From assembly GCA_017942005.1 (NCBI GenBank), contig JAGAVJ010000004.1, forward strand, positions 1 to 41,609: 41,609 nucleotides of DNA, given 5' to 3'. The translations under genes were made by a program, and so were the position numbers. Below the pieces are notes generated by a model. The model was not told where the DNA came from and ran no database searches. It worked only from the letters and a program-made list of their open reading frames with translations. Below, one piece after another: positions 17,645 to 25,323 of this stretch (positions are counted from its first letter, which is position 1; the number at the start of each line of letters is the position of its first letter). The stretch comes from Clostridia bacterium (GTDB lineage: Bacteria; Bacillota; Clostridia; Oscillospirales; CAG-272).

Positions 17645-19192
17645 TTAAATGTAAATAAATGCGCCAATGGCATTGCCTGTTTGATTTGTATAGGTAAGCC
17701 AACCGTTTTGAATCGCCTGATCGACGACATATCCGCGTGAAATACCGGGTGCCTGTTTGAGCAAATCGTTGATTTCATTACGAACGGTATGGAGTTTCTG
17801 CGCCAAAGCTGCACCATCAGGATGGTCTGCACGTTTATGAAAAATGACAAGATTTGGACCTATTTCTGCATTTTCTTTTTTTAGATATCCGTATGTGATT
17901 AAATTTTCAATATAGCTTTCTTCACATTCATCAGTCCGTCCGCTGCATACAAGCCAAAGTGTATATACTTCCTTATACGATAAATGGGTTGGCGTTTTTT
18001 GTTGTATATTCTCCCAGAAAAATTTATACTGCCCGAAATTGATATCGATTGTAATTTCGTTTTGATCATGGGAAATATATCCATTTTCACCAACGAATGC
18101 CGGTACCTGCCAATCTATCGTTTCATATCCGGTCAATATCCACGCGCCGCCATCGGGGCGTTTTGGATACTCGTTTCGATATTCTTCTCCAAAAATCTTT
18201 TCATTTTTGTTCCATTGCAGCCAGTCAAACGTGCGTACAAGCAATGCCCATTTTGCATCTTCATATCTGATATTCTGGATATCTATCTCCGTACCGTCTT
18301 CCCGCATATAAGCGTCAATCAATGCGCAGATTTTTTCTGTCAGCGGTTTTTGTATACTCAGATTGGATTCAAATTCCTTTCGCTGTTCTTCTTTACTGAT
18401 AATCGGGAAATTCGTTTGATATTGATTTCCATTTTTTCGCAAAAGCTGTTCTTCTACTAAAAATTCCAGTTCATCTTCCATGTACGGCAAAGCAATTCCC
18501 AATTCCAGGGAAAGTTCTTCTGCTGTCTGCGGATTTTCATATGCCTCCAAAAAAATATTTTTGTACAGTAAATGGGTAATAATTGACCAAGGCTGCCCCC
18601 TTTTGCCGTCTTTACCACTTTGTACAAAGGATACCTGTTCCGGATGATAACTGCGTTTTCCAAATTCTCTTGCCATGTCCATACCTTCTTTCAAAATCAT
18701 TCTTGCACGGTAAAGTCTTTGCTTTACCGTGGTTTCTAAAAGAGAAAGAGATGATGCAATAAGACGAACGCTTTTATTTTCCAAATAATACGCAACAAGA
18801 ATATGACGATAATCACTTCTGATAAACGCCAGCTCTCGCCGGAGCAAAGCTAATTGCTCTGCATAAATCATTTGATCAAGTATTGTTTCGTCAGGATCTT
18901 CAATCTCATAATCACAAATATCGGAACCGGTTACCGACGCATTGCGATTATGCTTCTTTGTCGCCCATACGGAGTATCGGTTGCGTGCAATCTGCCAGAT
19001 CCATGCTGAAAAATTTTCCGGAATCATACCGGTATTCAACGCAGCAATGATGCTGCATGCAATATCCTGCGTTAAATCCTCTGCTTCTGTATGACATCCT
19101 GTCTTTTTCAGACAAAAGTAAAATACCTTTTCCAAATAATGTTCCGCAAAATCATTCACAAGCCGATTGCGTATTTCGTTTGTTTTTTGCAT
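17645..19192 (-). CDS. ECF-like RNA polymerase sigma factor with long C-terminal extension
   Basis: A 515-residue protein. Residues about 10-80 are a sigma-70 region 2 (HYLEKVFYFCLKKTG, EDLTQDIAC, FSAWIWQIARNRY). A region 4 helix-turn-helix follows near 130-170 (VRLIASSLSLLETTVKQRLY). The remaining 340 residues are an extension beginning with a winged-helix-like segment (NPQTAEELSLELGIALPYMEDEL) and ending in an uncharacterised domain. No anti-sigma gene is adjacent, so the extension may do the sensing. The homology-based start at 19192 (MQKTNE) is chosen; codons before it (M-V-I-K) come from the R3 leader. The stop lies 9 nt from the inverted leader copy A. Confidence 0.8.
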   Translation of the reverse strand: MQKTNEIRNRLVNDFAEHYLEKVFYFCLKKTGCHTEAEDLTQDIACSIIAALNTGMIPENFSAWIWQIARNRYSVWATKKHNRNASVTGSDICDYEIEDPDETILDQMIYAEQLALLRRELAFIRSDYRHILVAYYLENKSVRLIASSLSLLETTVKQRLYRARMILKEGMDMAREFGKRSYHPEQVSFVQSGKDGKRGQPWSIITHLLYKNIFLEAYENPQTAEELSLELGIALPYMEDELEFLVEEQLLRKNGNQYQTNFPIISKEEQRKEFESNLSIQKPLTEKICALIDAYMREDGTEIDIQNIRYEDAKWALLVRTFDWLQWNKNEKIFGEEYRNEYPKRPDGGAWILTGYETIDWQVPAFVGENGYISHDQNEITIDINFGQYKFFWENIQQKTPTHLSYKEVYTLWLVCSGRTDECEESYIENLITYGYLKKENAEIGPNLVIFHKRADHPDGAALAQKLHTVRNEINDLLKQAPGISRGYVVDQAIQNGWLTYTNQTGNAIGAFIYI

Positions 19193-19294
19193 CTTTATGA
19201 CCATAACTTTCACGAAAGTGAAAGTTATCTCCTCTCATTGTGGAGTTGTGACGAAGTCACATAACACGGTCTGAAAAATTTATTTTTCAGACTT
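19190..19294 (-). repeat. R3 leader, copy B (sigma factor); right inverted repeat of the cassette
   Basis: On the minus strand: AAGTCTG at 19294-19288, hairpin 1, hairpin 2 (GTGACTTCGTCAC), AACTCC, Shine-Dalgarno GAGAGGAG (19236-19229), and a perfect 11-bp hairpin 3 (ATAACTTTCAC / GTGAAAGTTAT, 19203-19228) whose last bases are the first two of the first ATG (19204). The second ATG at 19192 is 10 nt past the hairpin. Confidence 0.7.
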
Positions 19295-19429
19295 ATTTCC
19301 TTTCAATCAGATAGTGTGGTATTTTGACATTCGGTTACAAACTTTTTTAAATTTTTATTTTTCTTTGAATAGGTAAAAACAAATCTGTACATACTATCAA
19401 CAGAAAACAAAGAGATGGAGGATATACTC

Positions 19430-19660
19430 ATGTTTGATAAATTTGCACTTGTTATTACACTGATCGGTGCGCTGAACTGGGGTTTGGTCGGAATCTTTCG
19501 TTTCGATCTCGTCTCCCTGATTACCGGAGGCGGCGGTGTTCCTGCACCGGACAATATGTTTGCGCGTATCATTTATACCGTTGTCGCGCTGGCAGGCGTC
19601 TGGTGTATTTCGCTTCTGTTCCGTGACAATACAGAAGTATTCCCGGCGGAAAGCAATTGA
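19430..19660 (+). CDS. DUF378 domain-containing small membrane protein
   Basis: A 76-residue protein with two hydrophobic helices (ALVITLIGALNWGLVGIF and IIYTVVALAGVWCISLLF) and the DUF378 hallmark GALNWGLVG. Members are widespread in Firmicutes, membrane-embedded and of unknown function. The ATG at 19430 follows GGAGG about 8 nt upstream, so the in-frame ATG at 19415, which overlaps that site, is rejected. It is monocistronic, with a terminator at 19679. Confidence 0.9.
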   Translation: MFDKFALVITLIGALNWGLVGIFRFDLVSLITGGGGVPAPDNMFARIIYTVVALAGVWCISLLFRDNTEVFPAESN

Positions 19661-19678
19661 TTCGTGTATAAAGAAAAT

Positions 19679-19719
19679 GCTGCACGTTGTTGTTTTGGGT
19701 AACGTGCAGCATTTTGTTT
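19679..19719 (+). terminator. Intrinsic terminator after the DUF378 gene
   Basis: A perfect 10-bp stem, GCTGCACGTT (19679-19688) with AACGTGCAGC (19701-19710), then ATTTTGTTT. Confidence 0.85.
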
Positions 19720-19730
19720 AACGTGCGTTC

Positions 19731-19783
19731 GATGAGGAGATGCTTTTTGAAAAAAGCACCTCCTCAAACTCCTCCGCAAAAAC
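19731..19783 (+). repeat. Hairpin repeat family R1, copy 2
   Basis: GATGAGGAGATGCTTTTTGA and its inverted partner AAAAAAGCACCTCCTC, then AAACTCCTCCGCAAAAAC. It lies between convergent genes and matches copy 1 (2430-2482, opposite strand) and copy 3 (35322-35374). Confidence 0.75.
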
Positions 19784-19826
19784 GTTCAAACGTATGAGCC
19801 CATAAATCTATCAAACATACATGATT

Positions 19827-20609
19827 TTACAGATTATGATCCTTTTTCCAATTCCCGTCGATAAAATCAAGATAATGGGTGATATGTGTATCCCAAAATT
19901 CCCATGTATGCGCACCGGGATTTTCTTCATAAACATATCCAAACGGATTTCCTTCCAGGCTTTCAAAGAAATCGCGCGTTTCTTTGGCAGATTCCAAAAG
20001 GAAATCATTGGAACCGATGGCATGATAAATCCGTGGAATCGGCTTGCCTTGTGCGAGAATCTTTTTTGCGTTCTCAAAACAGTCCTCAGGAAGCCCGGAA
20101 AGCGTCTTTCCGTCATGGCAAAGGAATGCCACATTATTTTCCTGCTCGTTGAAAGTTTCGCTCCACGGATGATTGAATGCGCCTGCGGAAAGACATCCGA
20201 TGGCAGCATAGTTTTCCGGTTTTGAAAGTCCGATTTTCATCGCACCTTCACCGCCCATGGAAAGACCGGCGATATAATTGTCCTCTCTGCGTGCAGAAAG
20301 CGGGAACATCTCCCGCATCACACGCGGCAGTTCATCGCTGACAAAGGTATAATAGGGGAATCCGTGCGACATATCGGAATAACAGGAAATTTGGACAGCA
20401 GGCATAACAACGGCGATATGATGTGCCGCTGCATACCGTTCAATGGAAGTCATGCGCTGCCATACTGTTTCGTCGTCGCTCTTACCATGTAAAAGCCAAA
20501 GCGTCCGATATCCAAAGGCAGGTAGTTCTTCCTCTGGCAGAATCACATCCACGGTGACACTCCAGCCGTGCAGTGCCTCTGAAAAATATTCTGCATGCAG
20601 AAGTGCCAT
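19827..20609 (-). CDS. Alpha/beta-hydrolase esterase (esterase D family), second of a tandem pair
   Basis: A 260-residue esterase of the putative-esterase (esterase D/feruloyl esterase) family. The nucleophile serine is in GLSMGGEGA, with an aspartate candidate in GSNDFLLE and the histidine in GAHTWEFW. There is no signal peptide, so it is cytoplasmic and probably removes acetyl or feruloyl groups from imported sugars. Its ATG directly follows the stop of the preceding paralogue, with GAAAGGAG inside that gene's end, so translation is likely coupled. It is the last gene of the operon that starts at 22714. Confidence 0.85.
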   Translation of the reverse strand: MALLHAEYFSEALHGWSVTVDVILPEEELPAFGYRTLWLLHGKSDDETVWQRMTSIERYAAAHHIAVVMPAVQISCYSDMSHGFPYYTFVSDELPRVMREMFPLSARREDNYIAGLSMGGEGAMKIGLSKPENYAAIGCLSAGAFNHPWSETFNEQENNVAFLCHDGKTLSGLPEDCFENAKKILAQGKPIPRIYHAIGSNDFLLESAKETRDFFESLEGNPFGYVYEENPGAHTWEFWDTHITHYLDFIDGNWKKDHNL

Positions 20610-21386
20610 TTACTTCTCTCCTTTCTTTAAAGGAAGCTTATTTAAAAATTGGGGAAGTACCCCGTTCCAATATGCCCAGTTATGACTGCCGGCTGATTCT
20701 TCATAAGAAATACCGTAGCCTGCATCCTGCATGGTCTTGGCAATGGAACGTGCCTGCGGAAGATAAACGTCCTCTGTACCGCAGTATAGATAAAATTTCG
20801 TATTTTTTGCACGAGCAGCACACAGCGGAGCCTGTGCATAAAGATCGTTTGTCGAAGCGTGATATTCTTCATCCGTGCCGAAAATATCATGATACAGTTT
20901 ATGCTCCCACTCCTCGAAATCGGGATTATACATATGCATTTCCATATCCGGCGGAGGGGAAAAGGCGCCGACACAGCAAAAGCGTTCCGGCTGCTGCATG
21001 CCGAATTTGATTGCGCCGTAAGCTCCCATGGAAAGTCCTGCGACAAAGGTATCTTCCTGTGTCCTGGAAATTGCAGGGAAGTAACGGGATACAACATCGG
21101 GAAGTTCTTTTGACAAATGCTCCCAATATGCAAAACCGTGCTTCATATCGGTATACCAGCTCATGGAAGCGTCCGGCATAACGACTGCAAAGCCAAGCCC
21201 CTCTGCGTACATCCGAATCTGGGAATAGTGCAGCCATGCATTGCAGTTCTGTGACATGCCATGCAAAAGGTATAACACCGGATACGGTTTCCGTTCAGCG
21301 TTTCCCGGATATACCGGCAGAATGACATTCATTTTTGTCTGCATTCCAAGCACTTTGGAAAAGAAATGCGTTTCTATTAATGCCAT
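20610..21386 (-). CDS. Alpha/beta-hydrolase esterase (esterase D family), first of a tandem pair
   Basis: A 258-residue paralogue of the downstream gene with the same layout. The N-terminus is MALIETHFFSKVLGM, the oxyanion region YLLHGMSQN, the nucleophile GLSMGAYGA, the acid GTEDVYLP and the histidine GSHNWAYW. It is cytoplasmic by sequence. The two copies have diverged strongly outside the catalytic blocks, so the duplication is not recent and the substrates may differ. It lies 59 nt after the FAD oxidoreductase gene in the same orientation. Confidence 0.85.
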   Translation of the reverse strand: MALIETHFFSKVLGMQTKMNVILPVYPGNAERKPYPVLYLLHGMSQNCNAWLHYSQIRMYAEGLGFAVVMPDASMSWYTDMKHGFAYWEHLSKELPDVVSRYFPAISRTQEDTFVAGLSMGAYGAIKFGMQQPERFCCVGAFSPPPDMEMHMYNPDFEEWEHKLYHDIFGTDEEYHASTNDLYAQAPLCAARAKNTKFYLYCGTEDVYLPQARSIAKTMQDAGYGISYEESAGSHNWAYWNGVLPQFLNKLPLKKGEK

Positions 21387-21445
21387 TTTATAATTACAAC
21401 ATTTACTCTGGTAAACGTTGTTCCTTTCTAACCCGTTTCATTTCA

Positions 21446-22714
21446 TTACAGACCGGTATATGCGCCGGAAGCGGTTAAAATCTCCTGAATTTTCTTTGTG
21501 TCAGCGTTTTGTACAGAAGTATCTCCGTCGATGGTAACACATGCGCCGACGCCGGCTGCTTCACCCGTTGTAGCACAAATCGGCATGATACGGATAGACG
21601 CCTGTGCTTCATGGTTTGCAGAAATGCAGCGGCCGCCGACAAGCAGGTTATCTGCGTCGTTAGACTTCGGAATCAGGGAACGATAGGGAATCGTATACCA
21701 TGTACCTTCTGGGAAGTAATAATGGCTGGTTCCGGTTCCTTCCGGATTGTGAATATCGATGTCATAATTACCGGCTGCAATTGCATCCTCAAATTTTGTA
21801 CATGCGACGAGATCATCACCGGTCAAAACGTACTCGCCGATGAGCATACGGCTTTCACGCACACCGATGGAAGGCGCCGTGTACACCAGACGTGCATGCT
21901 CCATACCGGGAATCTGGTTGTCACGGAAGAAGTTCATAATTTCAATGACTTGACGGCGTGCTTCCATTTCTGCTTTTGTCACATCAAACGGATCGACCGG
22001 ATTGTGCTTAACGACACGTGTCGTATTGAAGTGCAATACACCTTCAATGGGATGATTGAATACAAGAATGTTTTCACGCGGGTTTGAGAATTTTCCCTGT
22101 TCCAGCTGTTCCTTGTAGAGACGCTGCCAAAGATCGTGGTTTTCAAAAAAGGTCTTTTTGTCTACATTGGCAACACGGAAGCAAAGCGTCATCGGCTGAC
22201 AGAGATCATCCTTTTCACGGCCAAGCTTGGTCGGAACACCTGCCGTTACACAAAGGTCTGCATCACCTGTGCAGTCAATGAACATTTTTCCATGGAAGGT
22301 AAGTACGCCTGCTTTTGTTGCAACGGATACGTTTTCGATATGGGTACCGTTCTTTTCCACGCCGCACAGTGTGGAATGGAACAGTACCTGCACGCCAGCA
22401 CTAACCATCATTTCATCAAGAATGACCTTCAGCGTTTCGTCTTCAAAGCCGCCGCGTGCATTCAATTCTGCCACAATCTCCCCAAAGATACCGCGGGACA
22501 GTAGGTGACGCGCTTTGGTACCGTCTTCTTTTTTGATGCTTGTCCAGTAGCACATAAACGGATAAATCAGGCAATTGGATGCCGCACCGCCCAAAAATCC
22601 GGATGCTTCCAGAAGCAGTACCTTTTTACCCTGTCTGGATGCTGCAAGTGCAGCTGCACAGCCTGTAAAGCCGCCGCCAAGTACAATAATGTCATATGTA
22701 TTTTGGTAATTCAT
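21446..22714 (-). CDS. FAD-dependent oxidoreductase
   Basis: A 422-residue flavoprotein of the FAD_oxidored (PF12831-like) type. The N-terminal Rossmann motif is DIIVLGGGFTGCAAALAA, followed by LLLEASGFLGGAAS, and a second FAD block FIDCTGDADLC sits near residue 160. The C-terminal LLVGGRCISANHEAQASIRIMP is characteristic. Members often act in gut carbohydrate loci on unknown substrates. The start at 22714 is preferred over 22738 because AAGGAG lies 9 nt before it. It is the first gene of an operon with two esterases, from the promoter at 22750-22778. Confidence 0.88.
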   Translation of the reverse strand: MNYQNTYDIIVLGGGFTGCAAALAASRQGKKVLLLEASGFLGGAASNCLIYPFMCYWTSIKKEDGTKARHLLSRGIFGEIVAELNARGGFEDETLKVILDEMMVSAGVQVLFHSTLCGVEKNGTHIENVSVATKAGVLTFHGKMFIDCTGDADLCVTAGVPTKLGREKDDLCQPMTLCFRVANVDKKTFFENHDLWQRLYKEQLEQGKFSNPRENILVFNHPIEGVLHFNTTRVVKHNPVDPFDVTKAEMEARRQVIEIMNFFRDNQIPGMEHARLVYTAPSIGVRESRMLIGEYVLTGDDLVACTKFEDAIAAGNYDIDIHNPEGTGTSHYYFPEGTWYTIPYRSLIPKSNDADNLLVGGRCISANHEAQASIRIMPICATTGEAAGVGACVTIDGDTSVQNADTKKIQEILTASGAYTGL

Positions 22715-22749
22715 CGATGGAATCTCCTTTTTGAACATGGTTTATTAAT

Positions 22750-22778
22750 ATTATATAGACTCTTTCGTAAAATAGCAA
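22750..22778 (-). promoter_or_regulatory. Promoter of the oxidoreductase-esterase operon
   Basis: On the minus strand TTGCTA (22773-22778), a 17-bp spacer and TATAAT (22750-22755). Confidence 0.6.
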
Positions 22779-22826
22779 TAGTTTTCAAAAAATAAAAAAT
22801 TTTACAATTGGATCCGATAGAAACTC

Positions 22827-22855
22827 TTGCGCTTTTTTACATTTTATAGTATAAT
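22827..22855 (+). promoter_or_regulatory. Promoter of the COG2426 gene
   Basis: TTGCGC (22827-22832), a 17-bp spacer and TATAAT (22850-22855). The -10 box is perfect, the -35 box weak. Confidence 0.5.
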
Positions 22856-22900
22856 AATTTTATATTATGCTTTAAAACATACCTTTGAAAGGAACGCATC

Positions 22901-23362
22901 ATGAACCGTTATTTTTATGTACTGTTGATTTCCATGATTCCGCTGATTGAGCTGCGCGGTGCAATACCAGCGGGCTGCGCCATGGGACTTCCCTGGTATA
23001 CAAACTTTATATTATGCGTCATCGGTAATATGATTCCGGTTCCTCTGATTTTATTATTCATCGATCAGATTTTCAGTTTCATGAAACGATATCCGCATCT
23101 TGGCAAAATTGCGCGGTTCTTTGAAGAAAAAGGCGAAAAAAACAAAGGAAAAGTCACGAAATACGCATCGTGGGGTCTGCTGTTGTTTGTCGGAATCCCG
23201 CTGCCGGGAACCGGTGCATGGACAGGCGCACTGGTCGCTTCTCTTTTAAAGATGAATAAAAAGAATGCAACCCTCAGCATTTTCGGCGGCGTGCTTGTCG
23301 CAGGTGTCCTTTTGACCCTGATTTCATACGGTGTGTTAGGATTTTTATCCTTCCTTCTGTGA
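22901..23362 (+). CDS. Small multi-drug export family protein (COG2426)
   Basis: A 153-residue membrane protein. The opening LISMIPLIELRGAIPAG and the internal GIPLPGTGAWTGALVASLL are the family hallmarks, with about four hydrophobic helices and a basic, glutamate-rich cytoplasmic loop (FFEEKGEKNKGK). The family name comes from weak evidence; a transport role is not established. AAAGGAA lies 8 nt before the ATG. It is followed by the promoter and riboswitch of metK. Confidence 0.9.
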   Translation: MNRYFYVLLISMIPLIELRGAIPAGCAMGLPWYTNFILCVIGNMIPVPLILLFIDQIFSFMKRYPHLGKIARFFEEKGEKNKGKVTKYASWGLLLFVGIPLPGTGAWTGALVASLLKMNKKNATLSIFGGVLVAGVLLTLISYGVLGFLSFLL

Positions 23363-23381
23363 ATCTTGTGAAAAATACCAA

Positions 23382-23410
23382 TTGTATTTTTTGATAAAAT
23401 ATGGTATAAT
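23382..23410 (+). promoter_or_regulatory. Promoter of the metK riboswitch transcript
   Basis: TTGTAT (23382-23387), a 17-bp spacer and TATAAT (23405-23410). Transcription would begin close to the first base of the riboswitch. Confidence 0.65.
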
Positions 23411-23417
23411 AAGATTG

Positions 23418-23518
23418 CTTATCAAGAGCGGCGGAGGGACTGGCCCGATGAAGCCCGGCAACCTGTTACATAGTTTTGTAATAAGGTGCCAATTCCCGAG
23501 AGATGAGAATCAAACAGC
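23418..23518 (+). ncRNA. SAM-I (S-box) riboswitch aptamer
   Basis: The order and sequence of S-box elements are clear: CTTATCAAGAG, then GGAGGGACTGGCCC, GATGAAGCCCGGCAACC, a variable hairpin, AAGGTGCCAATTCC and GAGATGAGAATC closing P1. S-adenosylmethionine binding stabilises P1 and allows the downstream terminator to form. Its position before metK, whose product makes SAM, fits direct feedback control. Confidence 0.95.
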
Positions 23519-23523
23519 TTTTT

Positions 23524-23560
23524 ATCCTCGGTCGTTCCTGAAACAACCGAGGATTTTTTA
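23524..23560 (+). terminator. Riboswitch-controlled terminator
   Basis: ATCCTCGGTCGTT (23524-23536) pairs with AACAACCGAGGAT (23542-23554, one mismatch), followed by TTTTTT. This is the expression platform of the SAM-I riboswitch. Confidence 0.9.
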
Positions 23561-23606
23561 TATCGTTTCGTACATCTGCAATCCCGATGATAAGCTGATT
23601 TTTTCC

Positions 23607-23665
23607 GAAATTCCCCCAAAGAAAGGAAGCTTTCGTAATCGAAAGCTATGGTTATTAAAATTATG
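23607..23665 (+). promoter_or_regulatory. Structured leader family R3, copy E (metK)
   Basis: After the riboswitch: a GAAATTCC box, Shine-Dalgarno GAAAGGA (23621-23627), a perfect hairpin 3 (AGCTTTCG TAAT CGAAAGCT, 23628-23647) directly abutting ATG (23648), then GTT-ATT-AAA-ATT and the homologous start ATG at 23663. Hairpins 1 and 2 of the other copies are missing, their place taken by the riboswitch platform. Confidence 0.65.
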
Positions 23666-24838
23666 AAAAAATTATTTACATCCGAATCTGTCACAGAAGG
23701 GCATCCCGATAAAATCTGTGACCAAATCTCTGATGCCATTCTTGACAATCTGTTAGCACAGGACCCCATGTCCCGTGTTGCATGTGAAACCTTTGCAACG
23801 ACCGGTATGGTCTGCGTAATGGGTGAAATTACAACCAAAGCATATGTCGATATCCAGACAGTGGTTCGCGAAACCGTCCGTGAAATCGGGTACGATCGTG
23901 CAAAGTACGGTTTTGACTGCGATACCTGTGCCGTCATTTCCTCCATTCATGAGCAGTCTCCCGACATTGCAATGGGCGTTGACAAGGCACTAGAAGCAAA
24001 AGAAGGACAGATGACCGATGCGCTTGACACCGGCGCCGGCGACCAGGGAATGATGTTCGGCTATGCATGCAATGAGACGCCGGAGCTGATGCCGATGCCC
24101 ATTTCGCTTGCACATAAGCTGTCCAAGAGATTGACCGAGGTCCGTAAAAATGGTACACTGCCGTATCTCCGTCCGGATGGAAAAACACAGGTCACTGTAG
24201 AATATGATGATAAAAAGCCGGTACGTGTAGATGCGGTGGTTGTCTCTTCTCAGCATGACCCGGATGTGACGCTGGAACAAATCCGTGCCGACATCATTGA
24301 AAACGTCATCCGTCCGATTATTCCCGCAGAATTTCTCGATGAAAACACCAAGATTTTCGTGAATCCGACCGGTCGTTTTGTTGTCGGCGGACCGCAGGGA
24401 GACACCGGCTTGACGGGACGCAAGATCATTGTAGACACCTACGGCGGCTATGCACGTCACGGCGGCGGTGCATTCTCCGGCAAGGATCCGACAAAGGTTG
24501 ACCGCAGTGCCGCTTATGCAGCAAGATATGTTGCTAAAAACATTGTTGCCGCAGGACTTGCAGATCAGTGCGAGGTGGAGCTTGCATATGCCATCGGTGT
24601 GGCAAAGCCTGTTTCCGTTTTAATTGATACCTTCGGTACGGCAAAGATTCCGGAAGAAAAAATTTCCGCATGCATTTCGGGGCTGATGGACCTTCGTCCG
24701 GCTGCAATCATCAAGCGTTTTGATCTGCGCCGTCCGATTTACCGTCAAATCGCCGCATACGGTCATATGGGACGGGAAGACGTCAATGTGCCGTGGGAAA
24801 AGACCGATCTTGTGGATGAACTGAAAAAAGCATTATAA
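23663..24838 (+). CDS. metK: S-adenosylmethionine synthetase
   Basis: A 391-residue methionine adenosyltransferase making SAM from methionine and ATP in the cytoplasm. The family landmarks are [17 protein letters not shown] near the N-terminus, [12 protein letters not shown], and [19 protein letters not shown]. The start at 23663 (MKKLFTSE) agrees with the family. The ATG at 23648 would add M-V-I-K-I, which is part of the R3 leader. Expression should be controlled twice: by the SAM-I riboswitch at transcription and possibly by the hairpin between Shine-Dalgarno and start at translation. Confidence 0.97.
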   Translation: MKKLFTSESVTEGHPDKICDQISDAILDNLLAQDPMSRVACETFATTGMVCVMGEITTKAYVDIQTVVRETVREIGYDRAKYGFDCDTCAVISSIHEQSPDIAMGVDKALEAKEGQMTDALDTGAGDQGMMFGYACNETPELMPMPISLAHKLSKRLTEVRKNGTLPYLRPDGKTQVTVEYDDKKPVRVDAVVVSSQHDPDVTLEQIRADIIENVIRPIIPAEFLDENTKIFVNPTGRFVVGGPQGDTGLTGRKIIVDTYGGYARHGGGAFSGKDPTKVDRSAAYAARYVAKNIVAAGLADQCEVELAYAIGVAKPVSVLIDTFGTAKIPEEKISACISGLMDLRPAAIIKRFDLRRPIYRQIAAYGHMGREDVNVPWEKTDLVDELKKAL

Positions 24839-24847
24839 TGATGACCG

Positions 24848-24923
24848 GATGTCCCCCGTCTCTATAGGCGGCGGAAGACATCTTAGTCTTTCGGGTGAGG
24901 GATCCAATCTCTCACGAAAAGAC
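24848..24923 (+). other. Two hairpins in the gap after metK
   Basis: The 215-nt gap 24839-25054 has no convincing gene. GATGTC (24848) pairs with GACATC (24877) around a GC-rich stem. AGTCTTTCG (24884) pairs with CGAAAAGACT (24914), enclosing GTGAGGGA/TCTCTCAC. No T-tract follows either, so they are poor terminators; they could end the metK mRNA or be a leader of the next gene. I recognise no known RNA class. Confidence 0.4.
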
Positions 24924-25054
24924 TTTGGTGCAAACGAACGCGCCGGTCGTTTTCTCCAATGACAGGGCAACGCTCCTTCATGGAAAAAGAACCTTGCGAC
25001 CCGGAATGACATATACTGCTACTGTTCCAATCAAAAGAAGAGGAGTGGTGCAGC

Positions 25055-25300
25055 ATGTGGCTCCGGGTTGTTTTCGAGTGTCTGATTGTCTCCTTATCAG
25101 GGGGACTTGTATATTTGGGATATTTGGCTGCCGGATGTCTGCTGTTTGGAAAGAGCAGCAGTCAATTTCAGCATCCTGATGCAGACGCCATCGAATATTT
25201 GTGGCGATCCCAGAAGTGGTATAAACGGGTGTCCGTCCTTCCTTTGTGGATTGCAGAAGACAGGGAAGCTGCGGAAATATTACAAAAATTACAGCGATAG
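25055..25300 (+). CDS. Small membrane protein of unknown function
   Basis: An 81-residue predicted protein with one or two N-terminal hydrophobic segments (VVFECLIVSLSGGLVYLGYLAAGCLLF compressed into about 27 residues, cited by position 5-31), then a charged tail with tryptophans (EYLWRSQKWY, LPLWIAEDREAAEIL). AGGAG lies 9 nt before the ATG. It ends 23 nt before recD2, so the two are probably cotranscribed. I do not recognise the family. Confidence 0.6.
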   Translation: MWLRVVFECLIVSLSGGLVYLGYLAAGCLLFGKSSSQFQHPDADAIEYLWRSQKWYKRVSVLPLWIAEDREAAEILQKLQR

Positions 25301-25323
25301 CGATAAAGAAAGGAAATAGCCAT

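Noticed and set aside
24895..25179. A 94-codon open frame starting at GTG across the gap after metK
   Set aside because: It has no ribosome site, overlaps the better-supported membrane-protein gene, and its start lies inside a hairpin.
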